Shown piece by piece: positions 42,789-54,360 of a DNA stretch of 64,000 nucleotides (positions are counted from its first letter, which is position 1; each line of letters opens with the position of its first letter). Under the pieces are notes generated by a model. The model was given only the letters and a program-made list of their open reading frames with translations, was not told the origin of the DNA and made no database searches. This stretch comes from Corticium candelabrum (lineage: Eukaryota > Porifera > Homoscleromorpha > Homosclerophorida > Plakinidae), in NCBI RefSeq assembly GCF_963422355.1, contig NC_085085.1, forward strand, positions 13,509,485 through 13,573,484, read 5' to 3'. The position numbers were made by a program, and so were the translations under genes.

Positions 42789-45700
42789 ACTGATAGTGTT
42801 TTGTTGTAGAACACCTGCTCTTGTATCTGTTGCTTCTCATAGTCCTTTTTTGGATGTTAGCAGACCAGTTGTCACCACATCAGTTGTCGCCACACCAGTT
42901 GTTGGCACATCAGCAATGTTGCCACCCTCAGTCATGCCCTTTTCAAGACTTCGACGTCCATCTCAACTTACTTCTGCTGGGTCACCAAACTCTTACCATT
43001 CACCGTGCTACACTCCAATACACGCACCAGTTGAAACTGGAATATCATCAATGTATTCGCAAGCACCCGGCAATGCTAACAATACCATCAGACCTTTGAG
43101 TGTGCCCACATCGCATTCTCTGGTTGTTAATCTTCTTTGCTGTGTACATGCACAGCTGCATTTACCAAGTTTGAATTTAACTAAATTAGAAGACATCGAT
43201 ACTCAGTTATCATTAGTGCCCTCTGATTCTTCAAACTTTGATGGACTTTCAGACATTTCTGAAGAAGCTCGTTGGACTAATCGACAGGCTTCTATGGGTT
43301 TTGATGTGTCAGAGATTGAGGTTGTCAAAGCACGTGTGTGTTCAAAGATTGACTCTTTTATTGAGCTGGTACAGCATCATTTCTTTGCATCTTCATGTTT
43401 TGGATTTGGGTGGGGTTGTTTGGGGAGAAACAAACTGTCAATCTCAATGCAGTGGTCATTTGGACCCGTAGCATGTCCTCTTTTACTGGAGCAGTGGTTG
43501 CAGCATGGGAGTGATCTCTCTGATGGCCCACCAGTTCCACTGAGTTCAGTGTCTACAGCAGGCCTTACAACAGTGCAGGATTCCGTTGGTCAGCATTCTT
43601 AGAGTCATTGGTTCACTGAAAACTTTCAAGGCATTGTTGCTTGTGTTTTAGATGCACTGGCATTGTCTCAATTGCGAGACACTGATGCTGCTGACCGAGA
43701 ACTGGAGTACATGCTTTGTTCTCTAGAGGGCCATGAAACGTTTCAAGATGACTGTAAATCTCTTCTTTCTGTTACCAAGTTTCGGGAATTGTTAGATCCT
43801 GGTAAGTAGTTCATGCAACTTGTTAATGGAGATCTATTACTTGTGCTGCTCTAAAAATGTTAATTTAGGTAACAGCTAGAGATGATTGTCAGACAGATTA
43901 TGTTTTAATTTAAAGGTGCAGGGTCACGGTCGGACATGCACACTGCTTCCCTTTGAAAAGGGTTCACTTTTTCAAACACTCAGTAACCCGCGAGGACTTA
44001 GACGCTCTAATTTGCACTGAAGGCAACACTGACTGAAGTTTCTCTATAGCCTGAATTGGAATGATCAAGATGTTGCAGTATGAGGTTGCGTTAGCCCGTG
44101 ACTCTGGTAGCTAGATTCTAGGCTTTTAGGTGTAGTTTTCAGAGTTTTTCTTCTAAACCTGAAGCTGAGGTTCCTACACTGCAGTTTTGGTAAACTTCGA
44201 CATACACCTCGCAGTTTGAGCTGGATCGGAGTTTCTCACGCTCTGCACGTCACCAGAAAGCACACGCCACGTTCCCATATGTTGCATCTGCCGTAGTCAC
44301 GTCTTTCTCTCAGAGTAACCAAGCGCACTCAGTTCACAGCGAGCACCAAAAATTTGTATTGTTTAAAGCTTACACTGCCGCTGTGCCCATCAGTCGACAC
44401 CTAGATAGCCAGTTTTGCGTTAGTTTTGTCTATTGACCTTTGAGCATGTGCAACATATGAACAGCATGTGAAGGGCTTACTGGCAATCGTAACTGATTTT
44501 CTTGCCAGGACACTTGAACATATGTTACGTACAATAGGTACGACGCAAAAGCTACCTCACTTGAGATTGGCTCAAGTGCGCATGTCCGACTGTGACTTTG
44601 CACCTTTAAACTTGCTAGGTGTAGGATGAAGATTGCTGCTGAAAATGTCAAATAGTGTATGAACGGTTGTCATTGTAACTTGATGATGTCTGGTGCTTCT
44701 ACACAATTAGTAGAATATAAAACTTTCCTTGTTCACTTGTTGACATCATACTGTAGTTGTGGAGCTGGTATATACTGTCAGTTGTATGAACATCATTTTG
44801 AGGCGGTGAACTGTTTGATCAAGAGCTGTAAGTGATAGTCACATGTTGATGGGCATCTACCAGCTTACCACACCCTGCGAACTGCTCTTCTAATTGATGT
44901 TGGTGAAAGATTTATAGACTTTTTATAACAACCAACAAACACACTTCGTGGACTAGGGTTAGTACAGCATTGCACAAATAGGATAAACAACACCACTGAA
45001 CAACTGTAGTGAATGGAAAACTAAGAATAAAATGATACTGGATAAAGATACATCTAGTTAGGTGTCTGCTTTCATGTCCAGTGGCACACACATGCTAATA
45101 CCAAATTCGTTGAAGGTTTAGTGGTAATGTGCAAGAACTCAATGCAGATAGCTTTAGTGGAAACAACGTATTTGTTGTAATATTTGTGAATAGTAGTTGT
45201 GTCTTTTTATAGAGGGATTGTCTCAGCTGGAGACATTGTCTGTACCTGCTGTGCAGGTTGGGTTTGATGGTGATGTTCTGACTGTCACACCCTCATCGTT
45301 GCTCAACTGGGTGAGACAATGAACACTATTATTCTGGTTTGCACTGTTGCTCATTTAATTTACATGCAGGGAAAATTACAGCTTGAGCCTTTGTCAGGAA
45401 GCCGAGATGTTGAATACTTGGTTTTAGCGCCTGACAGTCCATTAGTTATCGAAAACATCAACTTGTTTATGAAAGAATTATCACAAATATATGAGGTTAG
45501 ATCTGGTAACTTTTAAGTAGAAGTAATTCGAAAACATGAAGATTATTGGAGTTCATAGCTATCTATGTATAGTTGAATGATTAGGTTAGGAATGGCAAAT
45601 AGGTGAGGGTTTATGAAGTTATGGTACACAAATTATAACATCACTGTTTGAAAAATAAAGCGTGTTAATTAAGTGTAAACAAGTTGGCGTTTAGTGTAAT

Positions 45701-48700
45701 ACCGGTACATAAGCATACAGTGTAGTTGTTATTACAGATACAGGGGCACAAGTAGTCTGGTTGCAGAGCTGCACAGGTATTTAAGTTTTGCTTAGAAGAA
45801 CGTTGCAACCTAACTGTCCTTGGTTGACTTAGAAATATTACATATCTTTTATGCTCCATTGGCCGGTAATCAAGACAAGCATTGTATCAGAGTAATGATG
45901 TATTCTGGAATACTAGGGAGAAAGAGTTATTTTAGCTGTATATATGAAAATATGGTTAGCAGGGCCTATGATTGTGGATAAAACAAAACAAACGTACACG
46001 ACTGAAACAAATTACAAGAATCTAACTGAATGTTACAAAGTGAAATGTGTTACAATGTGTGTCATTTGTTTCAATAAATGCAATGAGTACTCCTAGTTGT
46101 CTTGGTTCATATGAGGGCATTTTTGTCATTGCATTGCTATGCTCTTTCTTTTTCAGGATTATCATTTTGGGAAGCACACTCCTGTAGCTGACCTTCGTTA
46201 TGGTGTCATGAGGATTAAAAAGAGGTTACTCCAGACAGGTCCAAGTCATTCGGTTAATGATTGGTTTGATAATCTAGGTTAGTCTTATCTTCTACTTAGA
46301 AACTGCTGTCGAATGATTTTGGTTTTTATTTGAAGGAAACTCACCTGCTAGTCAACAGCTTCAGCTGTGGGCAAAGGGTTTTCGAGAGCTACTCTTGCCT
46401 TTCATATCATCCTATCTTTCGAGTGAAAGCAGTGCACAGCAAGCTGAAAAGACGAGCAGCAAGCCAACACTGGTTATCTACTTTATTGATAGTTTTGAGT
46501 TGTTGACCGCTAGTGAAGAACAGCCATTGGCGGCATCGAGATGTGAATACACACTAAGGCTCTTTCATGAGCTGACCAATGTGTTGCCTTCTGCTTCTCA
46601 GTGGAACTTACAATTTCAGGTATGTGTGGTGTCTCCATGGTATGAAGTATTGATGTCTGTAACCCTAAGAGCAGTCTAAACACAATAGTTGGTATAAGGG
46701 TGTACTGTGAGCATGTCTGTGCTTGCTTTCCAAGGCGGTAAATGTTTTTTTGACATCATTTAGTAGGTCTATGACTAGGAACTTTATCGGTGCACAATTG
46801 TTGTGACTTATCGCTGCAATTGTCCTTCATTGGCTAAATGAAATGAAGTGTGTAGAGACTTTCTCGATCTTCTACAAGCTACTTTCTCCTTGATGTGCAT
46901 GGACACTTTGATAAGCATGACTGCCTGGTTAGCTAAATTGTCAATATTTGTTAGCTATTGTGCATCAATGTATTACAGTTACCGATACACACAACTGGTC
47001 TTTCTTGTGCAGGTTGTCCCAGCAGATGCTTTTGTGGACCCATGTTGGTCTCCAGGTTATGGAGATATTCATCGTGGTCTTCACCAGCTGGCACTTGAAG
47101 TTTATTCACGATGTCGAACAACAAGCAATCAGACCTTCATTAGCAAGTCACTTACCAACTTTGGGATGTCTACAGCAAGGCACATGAACCTAAAAGCCAT
47201 GGTTAGTTGGAGTATGTTCTGTGTTATTTTGCACTTTGAAAGCACTAGTTTGGCAACATTCACAGTCCTTTTGTTTGCAACAACCCAGGCAGTTATAACC
47301 TCAATCCCTTACTTTGCAACTGCTACAACCGTTTCCTGATATTTGTATTTCTTCTATTTTAATTATCCCTATTTGGCAGTCAGGATCTTTTTCGTCATAT
47401 TAGTCAGTGTTATGTCACAGTTGGTTTCTACTACACTGTAGACTGTAGACTGTGTTGTAAGACTGTGATAGACTGGATGTACTGAGGTTCTGTGTGTCAT
47501 GAAATTGATACTAGGCCTAGCAGACATCCAAACTGACTCCTGTAGAGATTTTGTACTTATATTTTTATAGTTTAGTTAGGAAGCCCCTCATTGGTTATGG
47601 GTTTGAAAGTCCCTTACAGTTGTGTTACGTATATGACATATGATGTTTTCAACAGGAAGCTGGAGGTATTTCAGTGCCTCGTTTGTACACTCCAGCATTT
47701 GTGTTAAGTCATGAATCACAATCGTTGCATCTTGCCGGAGTTGAAGATGTCGACCAGTCATCCGATTGGCTATTTTGCTCATACTCGTGGACATCAGACT
47801 CGGCGAGACTTGTGTGTATGGTGACAGATGGGCAAGGTCATGTGTTAGAACCAACTGTTGTGTCACTTACAAAGTTAGTCAATAAATGTTGTCGCTGTGT
47901 TCACATTGTCAATCTAGTTTGTTGTCTTAGTGCTGACCAGAAAGATTCAAAATTGCAATGTTCGTATTCAGCATTTAAAGATTTATTATTATTGTGTGTT
48001 GAGTTTATATGGAGTGCCTGCCAGTCTTGGCATTTTGTCTTCTCGTGCAATGGTGAAACGTCTATTGAAGAGAGAAATGCATGGAAGAAATTGCTCACTA
48101 CAGAGAGAATAAATGCAATCAACGAGCAGTTGGTGTCACACACTGTTGCTGGTGGAATGGTAGGCGGCAGGTCTTGTTCAACACTGCTGTCGGTATCGGT
48201 TGTTAGTTTCGATTCTACACACGGCTTACGACTTCTTTCATCTCCAGGTAGTTGTGTGTCATAGGAATTAGCTCTATCATGCTTTGTGGCATACCAGCAT
48301 GTAAGACTATGTAGTTTATGTCATGCTATGAACATAATTAGCAACTAGCATCAACCAAAGAGGGTGTAAATACATCTTGACTACATTCTTGATCAGCCTA
48401 ACGTTACCGACTTTCTCATTGACACGTGAACCTAGTTGTGAAGATTTCTATTGAATGTTTAACTTATTTTATACTGTATGTATTATGTATAGGTGAAAAC
48501 AGCTCAGCGTTGCTGCTTGTGTTGCCTTCACATGCTGACGTCAGAGAAGATGCAGATGCTAAGAATCAACAGACGAATGAAGACACAACAAAATTTACAG
48601 AAGTTACAAGTGAAACGATAGACTTGGGTGCAGGTAGTGTGGGAACTTCAGCAGACAGTGGCTTGGAAGACTTGCCATTTAGTGTCAGCTCAGTCGGTGA

Positions 48701-49300
48701 TACAGACTCGTACGTTTTGCTGCCTGATTTTGTAAACTCGCCGCATCAGCCATCCTCATGCGTTTTGTCTGATCAACCACTGGAGTCTGTTACTGGTGCT
48801 ACTCCTACATCAGATTTTACATCTATGTTGCCAGATTGTGGACAAGCTGATCAGTCATTGACAAGTGGAGAGGAGGGAGCCCAAGAGACAAACAGAAGTC
48901 TTGCAACAGCATACATATTCGAATCAGGACCAGAAGTCAACCACAGAAAACATTGGTTGTCTGTGCTAAAGGTTGTTGTCGTAAGATGTGTCACGTTGGC
49001 AGGTTGATTCACTTATCTTTATTTTTAGACGTCACTGTTGGTATATTGTGAATCAAAGCAACGCCAGTCTTGCCAGGAGCACCTTAGGTAAACATACTGT
49101 ATATTTGTGACAAGATCTATTTGTCTATTGCATGCTTTATATGCTGCAGACATGTCATGCGACGTTTTGATAGTCTATCCTGGCTAAGCTTGGATATGAC
49201 GACAGGGCAACGCTCATCGTTTATGCCTTTTCACCAGTCAGCAGCGAGCACTCTGTGTGCTCAAGTGGATCAGGTGTGTCACATGAATGGTATGGTCTAG
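30437..49300 (+). CDS. MED13: Mediator complex subunit 13
   Basis: MED13 links the CDK8 kinase module to core Mediator in the nucleus. Nineteen exons keep phase: 30437-30493, 30682-31109, 31180-31293, 31352-31497, 37024-37402, 38239-39631, 41359-41496, 41554-41606, 42810-43588, 43652-43801, 45213-45310, 45370-45495, 46157-46277, 46336-46619, 47013-47201, 47656-48247, 48493-48971, 49029-49087, 49150-49300. They give 1911 residues, against about 2170 in vertebrates. Family landmarks: DLKWRRY and IGKWFLKP near the N-terminus, VLLCPSGL, the basic/Ser-rich linker with RIYPTPPSTDQ, VEYLVLAPDSP, DYHFGKHTPVADLRYGVM, PTLVIYFIDSF, WLFCSYSWTSDSARL, and FDSLSWLSLD near the end. The ATG at 30437 is preceded in frame by a stop, and its exon aligns with the conserved N-terminus. 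Intron 4 (5.5 kb) and introns 8 and 10 carry transposons. The final exon boundary is the least certain. Confidence 0.95.
31581..31856 (-). mobile_element. Retrotransposon 3' stubs with (TGTC)n arrays in MED13 intron 4
   Basis: Arrays lie at 31581-31624 and 31797-31828. Between them, on the minus strand, are the degraded C-terminal codons of the element (QLKRYRRHVI) and the 3' end reading AATATATTTATTGAGACAG into the array. A second 3' end (ACTACCATTGATAGACAG) adjoins the right array. The family and arrangement match the 15-25 kb cluster, antisense to MED13. Confidence 0.65.
31857..34042. other. MED13 intron 4, left part: dispersed repeats
   Basis: Mostly AT-rich unique sequence. A repeat containing TGGCTGACGGACTGT occurs at about 33597-33640, recurs at 35994-36035, and appears inverted at 31854-31868. 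A (TGTC)n-like degenerate array lies at about 33735-33845 and another at 34003-34040. An exon-like open frame with a strong donor lies at 33379-33505 (see findings). Confidence 0.5.
34043..34785. mobile_element. 743-base element with 45-base inverted ends
   Basis: The left end (ACGACTACTATACCC, continuing to GGGCCTCAGGTAAT) is matched by the right end as an imperfect inverted copy (ACGACTGCTATACCC ... GGGCCTCGGGTAAT). I see no clear target duplication and no transposase, so this is a non-autonomous DNA transposon of unknown superfamily, in MED13 intron 4. Confidence 0.55.
35606..35829. repeat. Two-copy tandem duplication, period 112
   Basis: The segment starting ACTTCATCACGTAAGGCGAAG at 35606 is repeated from 35718 with only a few changes (for example GCCGG/GTCGG). 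Shorter partial duplicates occur just upstream (near 35450-35510) and downstream (near 35890-35980), so this is a decayed local repeat cluster in MED13 intron 4. Confidence 0.8.
36403..36490. repeat. (AC)n microsatellite in MED13 intron 4
   Basis: An uninterrupted AC dinucleotide tract of about 88 bases. The threonine/histidine and cysteine/valine frames across it are artefacts. Confidence 0.9.
39632..41358. other. MED13 intron 6
   Basis: Unique AT-rich intronic sequence with an (AC)n tract at about 41127-41180. The flanking exons are both phase 0 and join directly. I see no additional conserved exon. Confidence 0.55.
41867..42295. mobile_element. MITE, PIF/Harbinger-like, in MED13 intron 8
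   Basis: This 429-base element has imperfect inverted ends (GGGCGCGTTTCCACCAGC / GGCCGTGTTTCCACTACC) and inner inverted AAACCAGTT/AACTGGTTT words. TAA lies on both sides (41864-41866 and 42296-42298). A 3-base TAA duplication is typical of PIF/Harbinger. It has no coding capacity. Confidence 0.65.
42759..42790. repeat. (TTG)n microsatellite next to a MED13 acceptor
   Basis: About ten TTG repeats end roughly 20 bases before the splice acceptor of the exon at 42810. They thus form much of the pyrimidine/T-rich lead-in to that acceptor. Confidence 0.8.
43915..44605. mobile_element. TTAA-flanked inverted-repeat element in MED13 intron 10
   Basis: The left end AGGTGCAGGGTCACGGTCGG and the inverted right end AGGTGCAAAGTCACAGTCGG match over at least 25 bases. 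TTAA sits immediately outside both ends (43911-43914 and 44606-44609). The length is 691 bases and no transposase is seen. TTAA duplication points to the piggyBac or Kolobok superfamilies. Confidence 0.65.
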
Positions 49301-50050
49301 TGACACCACAAATGGCGAGAGGATTTATATTTTAACGGTTTTGTTTTCTATACATGCTGTGGTCTCTTGTACATAGACCAGAGCAGGATTTTTTAATGAG
49401 AGGACCTCCAGTATGTAGCATCGGCATTCAGTAACTATATTTGTGTAAGGCTGCAGAAGCACTAATTTCTAGTGGTAGTCACTCCTCACCTCTGTACACT
49501 TACTCTCCAAATCCGTTATAGGAGACTATAAGATTCTGTATCTGAATATATAATATAGACTTATTATATCGAAATGATTCGGGTCAGATCGTGGTTAGGT
49601 CCCCCTGCATTTTTATCAACTTTTGTGTTCTAGGCTGCTGATTTTCTCCGTCAAGAGAAAATCTCACCAGCTAGTTTTCCCGCCATGTGCCTATTTCACT
49701 TTCAGACCTATACTAGGCTGATGGTCTTTCCAACTTCAAAACAATTGAAGTGTGGATACTCATGGGTATATTTTCTACAAGCTGAGTGTTCATATCCAGG
49801 TATGCTGCTTATGTGAGTGACAGTGCTGACTGCCGTCTACTTACTAAGTGTCTCCCTTGCCTTTCACTTTAGTGTACATTCTGGGTGTTCTCCTCTGTAG
49901 GCATGAAGACGTGGAGTTGTCATGAGTTTCTGGGTAGATAGTCAGCGATTGTGACGTATCTTTCCCGTCCCTATTATTTCAGTTCAAAAATTGCAAAGTG
50001 ACAAAACTAGCATTGAATGATAGTAGCAACCTATACACTTTGCTGGCCAC

Positions 50051-50056
50051 AATAAA
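50051..50056 (+). terminator. AATAAA poly(A) signal, probable MED13 3' end
   Basis: AATAAA lies 751 bases past the MED13 stop and 58 bases before the ACADS stop codon of the convergent gene. If used, MED13 has a 3' untranslated region of about 770 bases that nearly meets ACADS. Confidence 0.4.
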
Positions 50057-50114
50057 GTGTAATTGGCAGTGGAGTTTTGCTGTTGTCATGTCACTGTTTT
50101 GAGGCAAGAGAAGT

Positions 50115-52840
50115 TCATGAAACTTCCTTTAGCAATTGGCCTGCAATGACGAGTCGTTGAATTTCACTTGTGCCTTCGTAGATTTCTGTAATTCGAGCAT
50201 CTCTGTAGTGCCGCTCAACTGACATCTCCTGGACATAGCCCATCCCACCAAGAATCTGAATAGCCTGCAGGAAAACCCTGAAATTATATTTTTAATTGAC
50301 TTGTGTTTTGCAGTCAAAGCACATGCTATGCGTTGTCACTTCTTGGCATGGTATTTATTTATTATTAATGTATTTGGACATTCAGTTTTGTCTAAAGACT
50401 TGCCTGCCCACCCTACTTACTGTCTGTGTACTTGAATATCTCTGTCTGTCTGTGTTGCAAACACCCTAGCTAAGAATACTTTTATGTCTTAGTTTCATCA
50501 TTCAGCTGCTAATTCGATATGCTTCAAACCTGATGAGTTACAAAGGTAGCTGCTTCAGATGCTACTAATTTTGCCATGGCTGCCTCTTTTGTGACTTTTT
50601 CCCCTTCGTCATATAATGCTGCAGCCTTCCATGTAAGGAGACGAGCAGACTCAAGTTTACAAGCCATGTCACAAAGCTTTTGCTGAAAAGAAGTAGACCA
50701 CTTTGTACACATACGAAAATGTGTATTATGTTGTAACTCACTTGGATCAACTGAAACTCGGAGATGGGCCGATCAAATGATTTCCTTTCCTTAGAATACT
50801 TGATAGCAACATCAAATGCAGCCTGCACCAAATTTGACATCTACCATTTGTTCCATATATCCCGAAAATGGAACCAACCTGACCAATTCCGATAGCCTGT
50901 GCTGCAATACTCATCCTACCGGCATCCAGTGACATCTGGACAGAATACTTGAATACTTAACGCCACAATTTTCACGTTTCTAAGGTACAAACCATGGCTA
51001 TCTTGAATCCTTGACCAACTTCACCTACAATATTTCCCTTTGGAATTCTGCAGTCTTCGAGAATGAGATTGCAAGTTGATGACGCTCTAATGCCCAACTT
51101 TTTCTCCTTCATTCCAAGACTAAGACCGTCAATCGGCTTGGGAACAACAAATGCAGTAAATCCCTGAAAGGAAGAACTCTCGACATCTTTGTATGCCATA
51201 AACATGATACTTAGTCCCACTTTGTGTTTCTGTGCTTTGTCCATAGTTGCAAATACCTGCAAATTGAAATAATAAATTAGTCTTAATGAGTTAATATCAA
51301 TGAGCAATAATTGGACAAAATCATATTTCAGACATTCAGTAAATTCATGGAAGAGCTGTAATACACTCACTATTGCAGCCGTTGACTCATACCCATTTGT
51401 TATCCATGCCTTTGTCCCATTCAGCACCCAACTGTCTCCATCTGACTGTGATGTTGTAGTTGCTGCACCAGCATCGCTGCCATTACCTGGTTCGCTAAGA
51501 GCAAAACAACCAACCTGTTCACCACTCACAAATGGCTGTATGAAGCTGTCCTTTAGGTGGTCTGATCCAAACTTCTCGATGGGTGCCAAGAATAGGCTCT
51601 ACACATCATTTCTGTCATCTATTGTGTGATTATGAGTTTATGATCATACATTGTTGACAGACATGATCACGCCTGTTGATGCACATCCTCGACTTATTTC
51701 TTCCATCGCAATGACATAGGAGAGGTAGCCTAGGCCAGTACCACCATACTTTTCACTTGTAGTGATGGCCATCAGGCCTAGTTCACCCAATCTTTTTACC
51801 TGTAATGGTAGATAACAAGGATATGTGAATAAGCGCCCTTGCTAGCATAACTATATTACAGCCACAGAGGTAATACTGTAATGTCCCATCCATTAGCAAT
51901 AATTGCAATACTTAATCTTTTCAATTTAAATTCTCTACATTCTTGCATAATAGGTTAATAGTTACAGTAGAATTACAACCACTGCAGACGCAGTGCAGTG
52001 CTGTATGTGCCACATTGTACAAAGAAATGGCAACTTTAGAAGTTATGATGTAACCTAAATGGTACAAACAGAAATTTTTGTAAGACAACCAGGCCACACA
52101 AAGCATGCATACAGAGAAAAAGTATTAGAGGGTATGAACTAGTTGTACCAGTTCTACTTGCTCCAAATCATATTCTCAGTACATGCACTGTGGGATCAGT
52201 CATTCATTATAGGTTTCCAATTGTTCTTTTGCAGCTGCTGCAACTCAAGTAACAATCTATTCGTTCAATATACCAAGAAACCAACTTCTTGCTAAATGTT
52301 AACAGGGTATATAATACCACCTGCAATACTATACACATGTGTCATAAATCACAACTATCCACAGGGGTTAATTAACACGCGTAATTTTGACCAAAAGCAT
52401 CTAACACTACCGAATTACTAAGTAGTTGTAGACATACTTACACCATTATGATAGTTCAGCTCTACTTTTATTTCAATGGAGTAATAAAACTGGTACATTG
52501 ACAATTTGTGTATTAGAGCAGTATCGAATGTACAAACACCCACAATAACACCTAATTAATTAATAATAATTCATTAGTGATATTTATATGAAACAAGCTT
52601 GTTTGTCGAGTACACCACCTGTTCTTTTGGATATTGCCTTTTCTCGTCCAACTCTCCAGCGATCGGAATTAGTTCATTGTCAGCAAAGTCTCTGCATGTT
52701 TTCAGCAGCATCTCTTGCGTTTCTGACAGTGTAAACATTGAAGCACACCGCGCGACATTCTTCCACGTGGAAGGCAATAGCCATTTACGACCGTATACAG
52801 CACCGGCGGGTTGCAAGAAACGACACAAGAAGGATGTCAT
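50115..52840 (-). CDS. ACADS: Short-chain acyl-CoA dehydrogenase, mitochondrial
   Basis: ACADS is an FAD enzyme that catalyses the first step of beta-oxidation of C4-C6 acyl-CoAs in the mitochondrial matrix, passing electrons to ETF. Eight exons, in transcript order: 52619-52840, 51650-51799, 51371-51598, 50993-51256, 50879-50935, 50742-50822, 50530-50682, 50115-50264. All junctions are phase 0. They give 434 residues (human 412). The N-terminus is basic and Ser/Arg-rich, fitting a mitochondrial transit peptide. Core motifs: [40 protein letters not shown] and [14 protein letters not shown], in which Glu415 is the catalytic base. Its resemblance to ACADS ([26 protein letters not shown]) is closer than to ACADSB or ACADM. 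It is divergent from PRR11 and convergent with MED13. Confidence 0.95.
51800..52618. other. ACADS intron 1
   Basis: An 819-base AT-rich intron, the longest in this gene. I see no exon or repeat beyond TTAATTAA words near 52370 and 52555. Confidence 0.6.
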
Positions 52841-52924
52841 TGCTGCCTGTTGTCACGTGGCCACTAAGATATTAGCCCGTATTGTGAGTGTCCCGTAGGT
52901 TTTCAAAATTGCAGCGCGCCCAGC
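52841..52924. promoter_or_regulatory. Bidirectional promoter, ACADS / PRR11
   Basis: Only 84 bases lie between the divergent start codons. A single CACGTG (52854-52859, context TGTCACGTGGCC) sits in the middle. Both 5' leaders must be very short or overlap the partner gene. Confidence 0.65.
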
Positions 52925-54300
52925 ATGCCGAATTCAAAACGCAAAAAGAGGAGGTCGTTAGCTGCAAAGAAACGTCGCAATCAGCTTAGAAAACGTTTGG
53001 CATCGGCTGATGCTATTCAACAGACTGTGGAGATTTCTTCGATTTCAGATGACTATGAACAACAAGGCAAGATCAGGGATGAGGCAAACAATTCTTCTGA
53101 AACAACACATTCGTTTTCAGTGTATTCTGGCTTGTCGCAGTTGTACAGTTTGTGCGCAGAGGTGACCAGATTATTAAATGTGGCTGCATACTGTACATGT
53201 GTCACGTACAGTGACTGTGTGGACATCCTAGAGTCAGCCTCAGGCCTAGCTCTTTTTACCTGCTTTTGCTTGACTAGTAAAAAATTAAAAATCATTTGTC
53301 ATTGTTTGTGGCTGTTCAACTGCTTTCTTGTTAGCCAGTCATCAATTATTAATTATTATTATTAATTATTATTATTAATTATTGTTATTAATTAATATTA
53401 TTAATTATTAACTGACTAGGGCCTACAGTTGTTTACATGTCTGTAGCACATTGAGTCAGCCAAAGACTACGTCTTTCCTTCACGTTGCATCAAGCGAGAA
53501 CTGATGGCCACACGTGAAAGGCTACATGAAGTGGAAGCAGAACTGGATGAATTGAAGCAACAGTCAAACTGTCAGGCTTCGACTCAGACCGCAGTGTCAG
53601 CTTCTGTCTCTTTTCCTCCTTCTCCTCCTCCTCCTCCTCCACCACCACCACCACCACCGCTACCACCTCTACTACCAGTGGCACAAAAAGAGAGACGTCT
53701 CGTTTGTATGTCAAAATCAAGAGACAGGGTAGGTCTCTTGACAGCTGTTATTAATTAATTAATTATTAATGAGAGCAGTTGAATGTGACACTGACCATAC
53801 ATGAATATTGTGTTAGCATAACCCATTTTAACTTGCCTTAGCATAACCCATTATAACTTGCCTTCACATTACTGGGTGTGTAGTGAATGTAAAAGTTACA
53901 ATTAAAGTAATGAAACTTCTTCAGTTCAGTACACGAAATAGACACAGAATGTAATGTAGTGACTACATTAATCTGTTTGTATAAGAAAGCAAAATTGGGT
54001 GTACATTGTGTAATACTGTTTGCTTGTTTTCAGTTTTCAGTTTTGTTCAGCAGCATGCATTAGTAGAAAGGATACATGAATGGTGGACACAGTCACAGAC
54101 ATTTGGAAATTTTGATTTAATTAATTTGTTATTGCAAAGTTGCTCAACACTTAATTTTCTTGAATAAGTATATTATAATAAATACAGTATTTCAACGGCA
54201 GACTGATTGCTGGCTAAGAAGGACTTTTACTATATACACAGACACTTTTGCACAAATACTTGCATAATTTGATGTTTTCAAAACTAATGCTGTAACAGCC

Positions 54301-54360
<60 letters not shown>

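Noticed and set aside
49610-49860. Further MED13 exon downstream of 49300
   Set aside because: The C-terminal MED13 residues are already covered and end at a stop at 49300; the downstream splice-like sites give no conserved peptide.
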